64,000 bases of DNA from Nonomuraea purpurea (GTDB lineage Bacteria; Actinomycetota; Actinomycetes; Streptosporangiales; Streptosporangiaceae). Under the pieces are notes generated by a model. That model was not told where the DNA came from, searched no databases, and saw nothing but the letters and a program-made list of their open reading frames with translations. The stretch is taken from assembly GCF_042650645.1 (NCBI RefSeq), contig NZ_JBHSBI010000020.1:114992-178991 (forward strand), written 5' to 3'. Position 1 is the first letter of the stretch, and every line of letters starts with the position of its first letter. This document shows positions 48,297 to 58,082 of the stretch, piece after piece. The position numbers and the translations under genes are program-made.

Positions 48297-50561
48297 TCAG
48301 TCCTTGTCGGAGTTGTTCGGCTTGAGCCAGAACGGCACGGAGGGACTGTCACCTCCGGAGCCGCCGCCGTTGCCGCTGCTGCGCAGCCAGAGCGGGGGCG
48401 CCTCCGAGGTACGGGACGAGGGCTCGCCCGAGCCGAAGATCCGGGAGCCGGAGGAGGACGCGCCGGACGGCCTGGGGCTGCCGCCGCCGGAACGCCCGCC
48501 GTTCCTGGACCCGCCGCCGGAGCCACCTGACCCGCCCGAGCCGCCTGAGCCGCCGAACAGGCCGCCGCCGGAACGTCCGCGCGTCCCGCCCGACCTGGCG
48601 CCGCCCGAGCCGCCGAACCTCGACGTACGCGAGCCGCCGCTCCGGGAGCCGCCGCCGCGCGAGGCCCAGCCGCCGCCCGACCCCCCGCCGAACCAGCCGC
48701 CGCCCGAACCCGCAGAACCACCCGAACCGGCCGATCCGCCGGACGCCGCCGAGCCGCCGGAGCCCGAGCCACCCGGGGAGCCCGCCACCCTGGGGCCGCC
48801 GCGCGAACGCGTGGTCCCGCTCAGGTTGAGCGGCGGCGCCGTGCCCCTGCGCGGCTCCTGCCCGCTCCGCCCCGCGGCCTTGCCGCCCTGCTGGTCGGTG
48901 TCGAGCGGCGCGGCAGTGGCGGGCACCCGGGCGCCTGACGGCATGCCCTCGCCCTCCTCCGCGCGTACGCGGGCCTGGCCGGTCGCCGCCGCGCCCGCGG
49001 CCGCCCCCACCGGGTTGGCCATGCCGGCCGCCCTGATGACGGGCTCGGCCTTGCGCAGCCCCCAACGTCCGATCCTGGCCGAGGCGACCGGCGGCAGCGC
49101 GCCCGCCGAGCGTTCGAGCACGGAGGAGCTGGCGGCCTCGCCGAGCATGCGGGTGGCGACCGTGTGGCCGCTCATCGAGGCGAACAGGTGCTGGAACGGC
49201 CGGCGGTAGAAGAACACCGCGATCGTCAGCAAGGCCATGAACAGCACCTGCAGCCCCCATGGCATGGCCGTGGAGATGATCAGCGCGTACCCGTACACGA
49301 GGACGCTGAGGACGAGCGTCAGCACGGCCTGTCTGAGCAGCGTGCCGACGAGCATCTCCACCCAGCGCATGGCGACGATGCGCCCGCTGCCCGGATGCAC
49401 GCCGATCAGCAGGAACACCGGCCCGAGGATCAGCAGCAGCAGGAAGCCCACCTTCAGCACCAGCAGCGAGACCGCCACCAGGAAGATGAGCGTCCCGGCC
49501 ACCAGCGCGGCGATGAACGCGCCGACGGCCACGCCGAGCCTGCTCGACCAGTCGCGGCCGGAGAAGACGGTGTAGACGGGGTCGTTCTTGAGCTTGTCGG
49601 CCAGCGCGGCGTATTCCGCCTGGCGGGCGCCCCTGTCGGGCGCCGGTTGTCCCTGCACGGCCATCGGGATCGACTGCATCTCCAGCATCTTGCGGCCGAA
49701 GTCGCGGACGATGGGCTGCTGCGGATCGGAGGTGCCGAACACGCCGACCAGCCACGGCTTGCAGACCAGCGTGGACCACAGCGCGTCGGCGTTCTGCTCG
49801 ACTCCCGGCGTGCCGCCCTGGCCGTAGCCGCCCGCCTTGACCTGCGGGCTGGTGTCGCCGGGAGGCGGCAGGCAGGACGCGCCGCCCGCGCCGGGCAGCC
49901 CGGAGAAGGCGGAGTTGACGACCTCGCCGGTCTTGTCGGTGACGACCTTGCCCAGGCCGGTGAAGTCGCCCGGCCGGCTGAAGAACCACACCGCCACCGT
50001 GACCGCCAGGACCATCCAGATGACGCCCTCGGCGGTCGTGGTGGCGCGCTTGCGGATCAGCCCGTACCAGGCCAGCCAGATCGCGCCGATGATCACGATC
50101 GGACGGAGGTAGGGCCAGTACATGGCGGTGGCCAGGTTCGTGACGATGTCGTCGACCACGTCCTTGATCGACTGGAGCGGCCCCTCTGTCGCCGCCGCCT
50201 GGTACGTGGTGATCGTCAGCCTGTCGATGGCCTTGGCCGCGGTGAAGACGCCGTTGGCCCACATGTTGCCGAGCACGGCGACGTAGTCGGAGCAGCCCAG
50301 GTCATGGGTCTGCCAGAACTGGCCGCTCATCCCGAACTGGCCGTAGTTGGTGGTCGGCGCCTGCGCCCCGCCCTCGGGGGCCGGCGGCTGGATCATGCCG
50401 TCCATGCCGCCGCCCACCATCTCGGGGTTGAGCGGCGGCGACAGGTCACACGGGGCCGCGGCGACGGGGGTGGAAAGGCCGCCCACCACGATCGGCACCA
50501 CGAGCATGCCGGTGATGAGCGCGAACGCCAGCGCGAGCCGTCGAGACAGACGGATCTTCAT
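48297..50561 (-). CDS. VirB6/TrbL-like channel protein with long Gly/Ser-rich tail
   Basis: A 754-residue protein. It has a signal peptide (LALAFALITGMLVVPIVVGG), an outside region (PPAPEGGAQAPTTNYGQFGM), then about seven helices (YLRPIVIIGAIWLAWYGLI, GVIWMVLAVTVAVWFFS, LVAGTLIFLVAVSLLVL, VGFLLLLILGPVFLLIGV and others). From about residue 480 a cytosolic tail rich in Gly, Ser and Arg runs to the end. The helical part fits the VirB6/TrbL/TcpH family that forms the inner-membrane channel. The start overlaps the VirB4 stop (ATGA). Confidence 0.82.
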   Translation of the reverse strand: MKIRLSRRLALAFALITGMLVVPIVVGGLSTPVAAAPCDLSPPLNPEMVGGGMDGMIQPPAPEGGAQAPTTNYGQFGMSGQFWQTHDLGCSDYVAVLGNMWANGVFTAAKAIDRLTITTYQAAATEGPLQSIKDVVDDIVTNLATAMYWPYLRPIVIIGAIWLAWYGLIRKRATTTAEGVIWMVLAVTVAVWFFSRPGDFTGLGKVVTDKTGEVVNSAFSGLPGAGGASCLPPPGDTSPQVKAGGYGQGGTPGVEQNADALWSTLVCKPWLVGVFGTSDPQQPIVRDFGRKMLEMQSIPMAVQGQPAPDRGARQAEYAALADKLKNDPVYTVFSGRDWSSRLGVAVGAFIAALVAGTLIFLVAVSLLVLKVGFLLLLILGPVFLLIGVHPGSGRIVAMRWVEMLVGTLLRQAVLTLVLSVLVYGYALIISTAMPWGLQVLFMALLTIAVFFYRRPFQHLFASMSGHTVATRMLGEAASSSVLERSAGALPPVASARIGRWGLRKAEPVIRAAGMANPVGAAAGAAATGQARVRAEEGEGMPSGARVPATAAPLDTDQQGGKAAGRSGQEPRRGTAPPLNLSGTTRSRGGPRVAGSPGGSGSGGSAASGGSAGSGGSAGSGGGWFGGGSGGGWASRGGGSRSGGSRTSRFGGSGGARSGGTRGRSGGGLFGGSGGSGGSGGSGGGSRNGGRSGGGSPRPSGASSSGSRIFGSGEPSSRTSEAPPLWLRSSGNGGGSGGDSPSVPFWLKPNNSDKD

Positions 50562-53035
50562 GACCGTACCTCCTGCGCTCTGCCTACGCCCCCTTGAAGA
50601 TCATCATGCCCGGTGCCGTCGGGTTTGTCGTGTGTCGGGTTCGTGTCGAGCCAGCGAAGAAGTTCCTCGGAAATCAGGTCTACTCCGATACGGCCCGCCC
50701 TGCCATCCAGATCGCGGAACACGCATTCGCCGTTGCCCAGCGAGCGCAGCACCGCCTTGTGCTCCTCCGACGACTCCACGCCCAGCAGCGACATGACGTG
50801 GTCCACCTCCACCCGCTCGGTGGACCTGAACGCGAACACCGACGACAGGCAGTTGGTCACCTGCTCGTTCAGCAGGTCCCCCGCGTTCTGCGAGACCAGC
50901 ACGAGAGCGGTGTTGCGGGACCGGCCCATGCGGCTGACCTCGGGCACCAGCTTGGCGCCCTCGGGCGTGGAGGTGATCGCCCACGCCTCGTCCAGGAAGA
51001 TCGCCTTCGGGGCACGCCGGTCGAGGCCGTTCATCAGCCTGCGCGCGAACTGGGAGACCAGGTAGAGCAGCGCCACCGACAGCCGCTGCTCGTAGGAGTA
51101 GTCGTCCCTGGTCGTCGCCACGTCGGGCAGGGTCAGCCCGCCCAGCGTGAACACCGTCGTCCAGCCCGCGCTGTCGATCTGGTCGCCGCCGGACGGGTCG
51201 AAGCAGAGCCTGGCCAGGTGCATCTCCGACATGGAGCGCAGCACCGCGCCGAGGTTCTTGGAGGCCGGGTCCTCGGCCGCCTCCAGGAAGTCGACGACCT
51301 TGCCCAGCGACGGATCCGCCCCGTTGGACACCGCGGCCACCGCCTGGATCATCGCCGACTCGCGCTCCTCCGACATGCGGGGCAGCAGCAGGCGCAGCGT
51401 CTCGGTGGCCATGGTCTTCTTGGCGGCGATGTCGTCGCCGAACGAGAACGGGTCGAGCAGCCCCGGCGCCGCCGATCCGAGCGGGATGATCCTGGCCTTG
51501 CGCTCGCGCTTTTCCAGAAGCCTGACCAGCGACTCCGCATCGCCCTTCGGGTCGATCACCGCGACCGTCACGCCGCGCAGCGCCATCTGGTAGATCATCA
51601 GCAGGGCCAGCGTGGTCTTGCCGCCGCCCGGCTCGCCGGTGATCGCGATGGCGGTCGGCCGGTTGCGGGTGGCCGCGAGCAGCGGGTCGAAGTGCACGAT
51701 GCTGCGGGCCCTGCCGACGGTCTCGCCGATGTACGGGCCGAGCCAGCCCTCGCTCCCGTCGTCCAGCCGGTCGCCGAGGTCGACGGTGGCCGTGGCCATG
51801 CCGCCCGCGATCGTCCGCAGCGGCTGACGCTGGGCGTAGGCGTTGACGCCCACCTTCTCGCCCGGCAGCGACTCGCAGAACAGCGAGAACTGGTCGCCGG
51901 TCGAGTTCACCACGTCGATGCCCAGGTCGCGGTAGTGCTCGACGACGGCCTCGACACGCTGCACGCAGATGTCCTCGGTCGGGGCCGAAACGATGAGGCG
52001 GTGCCAGCCGTACACGAAGGGCAGCCGCTCCTTGGTGATGCCGTGCTCCAGCATGCGGGCCGCGTCGATCTGCTCGGCCAGCGCCAGCGGCGCCTCCGCG
52101 CCCGCCTCCCTGATGTGGTGGTCCATGTCGCGGGCGTGCGCCAGCTTGCGCGCCACATCCTTGGACGCCTTGACCGGCGGGATCAGCCGCATCCGCGAGG
52201 AGACCTCCACCGGGAACGGGAGCTGGTCGGCGAAGTGCAGCCACGGCTCGCCGTCGGGGAACGGCATCAGGTCGGGGAAACGGGCGAACGACAGGTAGGC
52301 GACGTAGGAGTCGCCCTGCGGCTGCACGATCCGCAGCAGCGACCTGCCGTTGTGAATCTCCCCCTCGACCAGCGACTCGATCTCGCCCCTGCCCCAGCGC
52401 CGCCTCGGGCTCGCCGACGACGGCGGATCGCCGACCGCGCCCGCGGCCGCGTGCTGGAACAGCCACGCCACCTCGACGGAGGTGGCATGCCGGGCGTAGA
52501 GAGCACTCGACGCCAGCGCCCGGCCGAGACGTTCGGCCTGCTCGGTCCAGCGGCCGATCTCACTGTCGGGCACGTGGTCGTCCTCCATGCCCAGCGCCTT
52601 CTCGGTCTTCTGGTAGAAGCCGAAAAGCTGGGCGAGCACGCCGCTGCCGAGCTGCTTGCCGCGCGGGCCGAGCCGGACGCCGAGATAGACCTCCTTCGAC
52701 CAGAAGTCCTTGGCCCAGACGTGGCGGTACATCTCCTCCAGGTAGTCGCGCCAGCCGGACCCCTCATCGGACGTCGCGTTCAGCGCCATCGCCCACTCCG
52801 CGGCCGGATACGTGCGGTGCGCGACTCTCAGATGGACCTCGGCGTCGGGCATCCTGATCGCCGCCAGCGCGATCGTGATGTTGGTGGCCAGTGCCAGACG
52901 CTCTTCAGGCGTGACGAACTCGTAGCTGACCGTCGGAAGGCGGAAATACGCCCATGCGCTGGTGTCTGTGAGCAGGATGCGGTCGTCGAAATAACGGACC
53001 GCGAGGCGCTGGTGCGCTCGGGACGCCCTGCTCAT
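50558..53035 (-). CDS. VirB4-like secretion ATPase (TcpF-like)
   Basis: An 825-residue ATPase of the VirB4/TraC type with no membrane helices. Walker A is GEPGGGKTTLALLM with Lys about 473, the Walker B region AIFLDEAW is near 680, and conserved features include DPKGDAESLV and LVSQNAGDLLNEQ. The N-terminal ~450 residues are the VirB4 substrate-entry part. ATG 53035 has GAGGGGG four bases upstream; a few further codons in the frame are unsupported. It powers assembly and transport by the membrane complex. It is followed directly by the VirB6-like gene. Confidence 0.9.
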   Translation of the reverse strand: MSRASRAHQRLAVRYFDDRILLTDTSAWAYFRLPTVSYEFVTPEERLALATNITIALAAIRMPDAEVHLRVAHRTYPAAEWAMALNATSDEGSGWRDYLEEMYRHVWAKDFWSKEVYLGVRLGPRGKQLGSGVLAQLFGFYQKTEKALGMEDDHVPDSEIGRWTEQAERLGRALASSALYARHATSVEVAWLFQHAAAGAVGDPPSSASPRRRWGRGEIESLVEGEIHNGRSLLRIVQPQGDSYVAYLSFARFPDLMPFPDGEPWLHFADQLPFPVEVSSRMRLIPPVKASKDVARKLAHARDMDHHIREAGAEAPLALAEQIDAARMLEHGITKERLPFVYGWHRLIVSAPTEDICVQRVEAVVEHYRDLGIDVVNSTGDQFSLFCESLPGEKVGVNAYAQRQPLRTIAGGMATATVDLGDRLDDGSEGWLGPYIGETVGRARSIVHFDPLLAATRNRPTAIAITGEPGGGKTTLALLMIYQMALRGVTVAVIDPKGDAESLVRLLEKRERKARIIPLGSAAPGLLDPFSFGDDIAAKKTMATETLRLLLPRMSEERESAMIQAVAAVSNGADPSLGKVVDFLEAAEDPASKNLGAVLRSMSEMHLARLCFDPSGGDQIDSAGWTTVFTLGGLTLPDVATTRDDYSYEQRLSVALLYLVSQFARRLMNGLDRRAPKAIFLDEAWAITSTPEGAKLVPEVSRMGRSRNTALVLVSQNAGDLLNEQVTNCLSSVFAFRSTERVEVDHVMSLLGVESSEEHKAVLRSLGNGECVFRDLDGRAGRIGVDLISEELLRWLDTNPTHDKPDGTGHDDLQGGVGRAQEVRS

Positions 53036-53082
53036 GCCGCCCCCTCGGCGCATGAACGGGTCAGACCTGCTCGCTTGTTCAC

Positions 53083-56000
53083 TTAACGCTCACCGATTCT
53101 CGTGCCCGGGGGGTCACTCGCCAACTCCTCTTCGCTTGGTCGGACGGTCTGTGCCTGGGCCGCGAACCCCGCGACCACGACGCCGGCGAGGGCGAGATAA
53201 GCCCTCCGCCCGGCCGCGCGCAACTGCCCAGGGTCGACGACCTCCGCCCCTTCCGGCGCCAGGTCGTCCTCCCAGGGGACCCTGACGATGGCCCGGCACC
53301 TGCCCCTGGCCACCGACTCCGCCTGCTCGACGTCGGCCATCGAACGCCTGCTCACGCCGTTGACCACCACAACCGCCCGCCTGCGCAGCTCCGCGCAGCC
53401 GTGCCCGTCGAGCCACTCGTACGTCATCGCCACCGACTCCGACGCCTCCTCACTCGCCGGCACCACCAGGACGAGCTGGTCCGCGTACGGCAGGATCCGC
53501 GCGGCCAGCGCCGCCGCCGGGTCGATGACGGCCAGCTTGTAGTGACGGTCGAGCAGGCGCATGGACTCACCCAGACGGTGGTCGGAGAAGAACGACCGGT
53601 CCGCCAGACGTTGCTCCGCGCCCGCGTCGGTATCCGCGCTGATCACCTCCAGCCCCGAAGCCGTCCGGGTCGTGTAGCCCCTCATCGTGAGGTACCCGCT
53701 GACCCGGTCCAGCCCGGACAGCAGCGAGGTGAGAGTTTCGGGGGTCTCCGGCTGGATCCTGCTCGTCAGGGTGCTGCCGCCGGTGTTGGCGTCGACGGCC
53801 ACGACCCTGTCGTCGCGGTAGGTGGCGAAGGTGTGGCCGAGCATGAGCGCCGTCGTGCTCTGACCGGCGCCGCCGGTGCAGCCCAGGACGACGATCCTGC
53901 GGCCGCCCCCGAACACGCCCCTGGCCCTGGCCTCGTCGATCTCGGACCCGTCGGTCCGCACACCGCCCCCGCCGACGACCACCTGCGCGATGCGCCGCCA
54001 CCCGCCGGAGTCCCGGCCGACCACGGACTCGACCCGCCGCACCCGGCCCTCTCCCGGCCTGGGCACGGGCACGGGCCCCACCCGCTCATCCCGCCCGCCC
54101 TTCGCCCCACCACGCTCGTACTCCCGAACCGCCTCCCGCCCCTCAGCCACCGACCGCCCCTCAGCCGCCTCCCGACCACCGGCCACCGACCGCTCATCGG
54201 GCGCCTCGTACCCCGAGGCGACGCGCTCGCCAGACACCGGCGCATCGGCCGACTCCCGCGCGCCACCGCCGACGGCGTCACCCGCTGCAGCGGCCGCCCA
54301 TTCCTCAGCACCTTCCGGCACGCCACGCTCGTCCGGCAGGCCGCCGCCTACGCCAAGCTCCTGCGGGACGCCACCGTCCGCGCCACGCTCGCTCGGCACG
54401 CCACTACCCACACCACGGTCGCCGCCGACCGCGCCTCGCTCGTCTGGGGCGCTACCGACGGCACGCTCGCCGGGGAGGCCCCCGGTCGCCCCACGCTCGT
54501 CCGGCGCACCGCTCGCCGCATCGCGCCCGTTTTGCGTGTCGTCCGCCGCCTGGATGTCCGGCACGTTGCCTGCCACGCCGCGCACGTTCGGCGCGTTGCC
54601 TGCCGTGTCGAGCGTCTTTGGCGAGTCACCTGCCACGTCGGGCTGGTCCTGCGGGTCTTCCGCTGTGGCGGGCCGGGGGTGGATGTCGTCCGCCGGGGGC
54701 GTTTCGTCTGGGGTGTTGTGTGTTGAGAGCGGCGGAGTGGTGTCGGTTGTGTCTGGGGTGCCAGGCACGGCACCCGTGGTCGTGTCTGGGTGTGCGGGGC
54801 CGGGCCGGGGTTGTGGTTTGGCGTCCGGGTTGAGCGGTGGCCAGACCTGCTGCGTGCCGGGGAGCACCAGCGCGGGCCCCAGCCGGGGCGGTTGCCCCTT
54901 GCGGTGCTGGTCCCGTGCGACCTCGTCCTCCCTGCGCGCGTTCTCCGCCTCCGGGCCCCCCACCGCGTCGGCGGGCGCGTCGGCGCTCGCCGCGAGCCTC
55001 CTCAGCCGTCGCAGCGCCTCGGTGTCGATCGGCTTGCCCGCGGCGGGCTTGCGGCTCTCGGCGGTCCTGAACGGGACGACGGTGGCACGAGCGGCCTCGG
55101 CCTCGCCGACGATCTCTCCACGCTCACCAGCGCCTTCACGGAAGTCAGTCACGTCACGGCCGCCCGCGCCGCCAGCGCCTACACGGTCGCCAAGGCCGTC
55201 ACGGCCACCCACGCCGCCAGGGACGCCGGCACCTGCGCCGTCACCAAAGCCACCGGGGCCGCCGGCACCGTTGCCAAAGCCGTCAGGGCCACCGGCACCT
55301 GCACGGTCGTCAGAACCGTCACGAGCACCGGTGTCCGCACGGTCGCCTCGGCCATTGCGGTGGGCGAGGTCGTCAGGGGTGACAGTGCCTGCGCGGTCGG
55401 CATGACCGTTGTGGTGGGCGTCGTCAGGGGCGGCAGTGTCCGCACGGTCGCCATGGCCGTTTCGGTGGGTGAGGTCGTCAGGGGTGACAGTGTCCGCGTG
55501 GTCGGCGGTCGCTTTGCGGCTCCCGGTGTTCCTGCGCCGCCCGGCGGTGCCGTTTCCGCTGGTCGTTCCATGCTCGGCGGTCGTGGCGCGTTCGCCGGTG
55601 AACTCCGGTACGGCTCGTTCCCGGCCCGCGATCCCATGGTCTTGGGCCACGGCGGGAGATGCGGTGTTCGAAGGCCGGGTGGCGGGGTCGGCGGCCGGTT
55701 CGTCAACGGCGGGTCGGCGATCGCCCAGGACCCGGTCTCGGGTGACGTTCTCGCGTCTGACCGTCCCGGAGCCTCCCGGCGCGCTCTGGCGTACCTGGGC
55801 CTTGAGGGCGGGGGCGGTGCCGCGGCGGGTGCCCCAGCGTGTGGGCGCCGGCTCGGCGACGGGCGCCTGTGAGGCCGCGGCAGCGGCGGCGGCCACGGCG
55901 GGGCGCACCTGCCGGGGCCCGGTGACCTGCTGGTCGTCGCGGCGGCGCTGCGGGCGGCGGGCCTTGCGCGCCCCCTTGGCCTTGGCGCGGGCGGGGCTCG

Positions 56001-56361
56001 TGCGCCACACGCGCCCGGAGAACGTGATCGTCTCGGGCTCGGACATCGGCGAGAGGCGGTACCAGGCCTTCGGCTGCCCGAGGTAGCGAAGCTGGGACTC
56101 CAGCAGTTCGGTGAGTCGCTTGCCCTCGATGACGGGGCGCGTCGACAACCACGTCACGATCCCGGGCGGCACCAGGAACAGCACGTGCCACGGCATCTCC
56201 ACCGGCACGCCGACCAGGACCAGCAGGAGGGACCACGGCACGAACACCCCGACGAAGACACCGATCCAGACGATCGGCAGCGGCATCGGCAGCCGTAGGT
56301 CGTACAGCTTGTAGAGCCGTTTCTCGATGCGCCAGATGTTCGTATACGTGGGCAGGTCCAC
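53083..56361 (-). CDS. Fusion: PrgI/TcpE-like membrane domain, disordered linker, ParA-like pseudo-ATPase
   Basis: A 1092-residue protein. Residues ~1-110 hold a PrgI/TcpE-like domain with two close helices (MPLPIVWIGVFVGVFVPWSL and HVLFLVPPGIVTWLS) and RPVIEGKRLTELLESQLRYL. A charged, Gly/Asp/Pro-rich linker with many short repeats follows to about 810. The last ~280 residues are ParA/MinD-like (VVLGCTGGAGQSTTALMLG, VVAVDANTGGSTLTSR, LAVIDPAAALAARILPYADQ), but Thr829 and Gln834 replace both deviant-Walker lysines. GTG 56361 has GGAGGA five bases upstream. Likely couples channel assembly to a cytoplasmic scaffold; ATP use is doubtful. Confidence 0.82.
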   Translation of the reverse strand: MDLPTYTNIWRIEKRLYKLYDLRLPMPLPIVWIGVFVGVFVPWSLLLVLVGVPVEMPWHVLFLVPPGIVTWLSTRPVIEGKRLTELLESQLRYLGQPKAWYRLSPMSEPETITFSGRVWRTSPARAKAKGARKARRPQRRRDDQQVTGPRQVRPAVAAAAAAASQAPVAEPAPTRWGTRRGTAPALKAQVRQSAPGGSGTVRRENVTRDRVLGDRRPAVDEPAADPATRPSNTASPAVAQDHGIAGRERAVPEFTGERATTAEHGTTSGNGTAGRRRNTGSRKATADHADTVTPDDLTHRNGHGDRADTAAPDDAHHNGHADRAGTVTPDDLAHRNGRGDRADTGARDGSDDRAGAGGPDGFGNGAGGPGGFGDGAGAGVPGGVGGRDGLGDRVGAGGAGGRDVTDFREGAGERGEIVGEAEAARATVVPFRTAESRKPAAGKPIDTEALRRLRRLAASADAPADAVGGPEAENARREDEVARDQHRKGQPPRLGPALVLPGTQQVWPPLNPDAKPQPRPGPAHPDTTTGAVPGTPDTTDTTPPLSTHNTPDETPPADDIHPRPATAEDPQDQPDVAGDSPKTLDTAGNAPNVRGVAGNVPDIQAADDTQNGRDAASGAPDERGATGGLPGERAVGSAPDERGAVGGDRGVGSGVPSERGADGGVPQELGVGGGLPDERGVPEGAEEWAAAAAGDAVGGGARESADAPVSGERVASGYEAPDERSVAGGREAAEGRSVAEGREAVREYERGGAKGGRDERVGPVPVPRPGEGRVRRVESVVGRDSGGWRRIAQVVVGGGGVRTDGSEIDEARARGVFGGGRRIVVLGCTGGAGQSTTALMLGHTFATYRDDRVVAVDANTGGSTLTSRIQPETPETLTSLLSGLDRVSGYLTMRGYTTRTASGLEVISADTDAGAEQRLADRSFFSDHRLGESMRLLDRHYKLAVIDPAAALAARILPYADQLVLVVPASEEASESVAMTYEWLDGHGCAELRRRAVVVVNGVSRRSMADVEQAESVARGRCRAIVRVPWEDDLAPEGAEVVDPGQLRAAGRRAYLALAGVVVAGFAAQAQTVRPSEEELASDPPGTRIGER

Positions 56362-56415
56362 GCGGTCCTCCTCTCCACCCGCTCGTACATGACCGCCACG
56401 CGACGGTCTCAACCC

Positions 56416-56703
56416 TTACCTGATGCCCAGTGCTCCGGCGATTGCCTTCGCGGTCACTTCGATGATGTTGGGAACGTAGAAGATCACTCCGATGGCTACG
56501 GCAAGGATCAGGAACTGCACAAATCGCGTGATCTCTCGGGTGAAGAGGAAGAAGAGCGCGACCACGGAGACGACAACCAGGAACAAGGGGGCAAAGAAGG
56601 CACGCAGAAAGTTCGCCAGCCCTCCGGTGTCGATGCCGGTGGGCGTCGGCGACGGTGTCGGCGCCATCTCGATCAAGCTGAGCACTATGGTCTTCAAGGT
56701 CAC
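56416..56703 (-). CDS. Small two-helix membrane protein, TcpD/VirB2-like
   Basis: A 95-residue protein with a short Pro/Thr lead and two hydrophobic helices (APLFLVVVSVVALFFLF and FVQFLILAVAIGVIFYV). A basic turn (TREITR) lies between and an alanine-rich end follows. Size, place between the TcpC-like and PrgI-like genes, and topology match TcpD or a VirB2-like pilin-type subunit. GTG 56703 has GGAGGA at good spacing. Confidence 0.75.
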   Translation of the reverse strand: MTLKTIVLSLIEMAPTPSPTPTGIDTGGLANFLRAFFAPLFLVVVSVVALFFLFTREITRFVQFLILAVAIGVIFYVPNIIEVTAKAIAGALGIR

Positions 56704-56748
56704 TGTTTGTCCTCCCGGGGGGTACCGATCAGCAGCGCGGCCGCGCGT

Positions 56749-57765
56749 CTATCCAATGGCCCGGCCGCCGCCGCGGATGTCGGCGACGAACCATTTGTCG
56801 CCCTGCTTCTCGACGGTCAGGCGATAGGCCTGCTCCAGCTTCCCTCCGACCGCGGCGGGGTCGGTGGCGTCAGGAGTGGGCTGGGCGCCGCCGTCGGCCA
56901 CGGACCAGACCACGACCGCCTGAATCTCTCGGGTGGCACCCCCCACAGGCACCACGACTTCTTTGAGCTCCGCGAAGGAGAAGGCGCCGCCGAAGCTCGG
57001 CAGGCTCTTGCCCGCGGCGAGGTAGCGCTGGAGCCCGGAAACGTTGCCGGAGGCGTATTCCTTGAAGAAGCCCTCCAGTTGGGGTTTGAGCTCGGTCGCG
57101 GTCGCGTCGTCGGTCTCGGGCTCGGCCACCTGGGGCAGCTCGGCCGGAGCCGGGGCGGGCAGGACCGCAGGGTGGCCCGACACGACGAACTTCCTGCCGG
57201 CGTCGTCGCCGGAGTAGTAGACCGGCACCGACAGCATCATCCTGCGGGCCTGGGACTGGAAGGCCACGCTGATCACGGCGTTGCGCGCGTCGGTGGCCTC
57301 GATGTCGTACGGCTGGATGGCGACGGCCGCGAACTGGCCGTATCCGTCCCAGCCCCATTGCGGGTCGGTGTCGTCGGACAGGAAGGCGGCCAGCTTGCGT
57401 GACCTGCTGGGCGCGTCCTGCGGGTTGAAATTCAGATAAACCCCAGCGAACTGGGCGGCGAATGCCATGCCACGTTCGGCGGGGAAACCGTTGTCGGCCT
57501 GCACAGCACTGTTGGGCGCGGCGACCTCTTGCTGGGTAAACCGCTCAAATGGTGCACGGACCCCATTCACCACGATTACCATAATAAGCGCCCAGAGAAT
57601 GAGACGGCCGGTCCACACCAGCCATCGTCCGCCGCCACCCGACCAGCCGCCGCGCCGCGGCCTGCGGGGCGGCGGCGCGTCGAAGTCAGCCGTGTCGAGG
57701 CGCGTGGAAAGCTCGGTGTCGCCAGCGATCCGAGGGTCGTGCTGGACGGTAGACCTACGAGCCAT
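56749..57765 (-). CDS. VirB8/TcpC-like assembly protein
   Basis: A 338-residue protein with a cytosolic lead of ~45 residues, one membrane helix (WLVWTGRLILWALIMVIVVN) and two outside NTF2-like domains. One is GMAFAAQFAGVYLNFNPQDA onward with VISVAFQSQARRMMLSVPVY; the second begins near LEGFFKEYASGNVSGLQRYL. This double-domain form is that of TcpC in Gram-positive conjugation systems. ATG 57765 is four bases after GGAGG; a GTG one codon earlier is too close. It is the first clear gene of the secretion run. Confidence 0.82.
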   Translation of the reverse strand: MARRSTVQHDPRIAGDTELSTRLDTADFDAPPPRRPRRGGWSGGGGRWLVWTGRLILWALIMVIVVNGVRAPFERFTQQEVAAPNSAVQADNGFPAERGMAFAAQFAGVYLNFNPQDAPSRSRKLAAFLSDDTDPQWGWDGYGQFAAVAIQPYDIEATDARNAVISVAFQSQARRMMLSVPVYYSGDDAGRKFVVSGHPAVLPAPAPAELPQVAEPETDDATATELKPQLEGFFKEYASGNVSGLQRYLAAGKSLPSFGGAFSFAELKEVVVPVGGATREIQAVVVWSVADGGAQPTPDATDPAAVGGKLEQAYRLTVEKQGDKWFVADIRGGGRAIG

Positions 57766-58082
57766 CACGCCTCCGCTCGCGCCGATCCCCCCGGCTGGCG
57801 CGGTGTCGTCCGTTGCCGATCCCCATCATCCGCGGTGAAGTAGTCACGCTATCCGGTCTCCGCCATTCTTCCAGGAAAGCCACGCCCATGCTGCGGCATG
57901 ACCGTTCCTCACGGCAAACCGGGCCCGCAGGACAGGCCACAGTGCCGATTCCTGTCACTTCCCGGCGGAAACAGCTTTTGACCAGGCCAGACGCCTAAAG
58001 TCGGGTAGCTCGGCAGCCACGGATTCCTGTCCAAAATAGGCATGGACTCCGGTCACCTGCGGATTCGGCATGAGTTTGAACC
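57766..58082. other. Probable promoter region of the secretion operon
   Basis: About 317 bp with no convincing gene; short frames here are poorly supported. It is less GC-rich than its neighbours and must hold the promoter of the Tcp-like operon, but no clear -10/-35 pair was found. Confidence 0.4.

Noticed and set aside
50594..53086. 830-codon plus-strand frame opposite the VirB4-like gene
   Set aside because: Antisense shadow; the minus-strand product has clear Walker motifs.
46580..57765. Complete integrative conjugative element
   Set aside because: No relaxase, coupling protein, integrase, attachment repeats or tRNA edge seen in the window.
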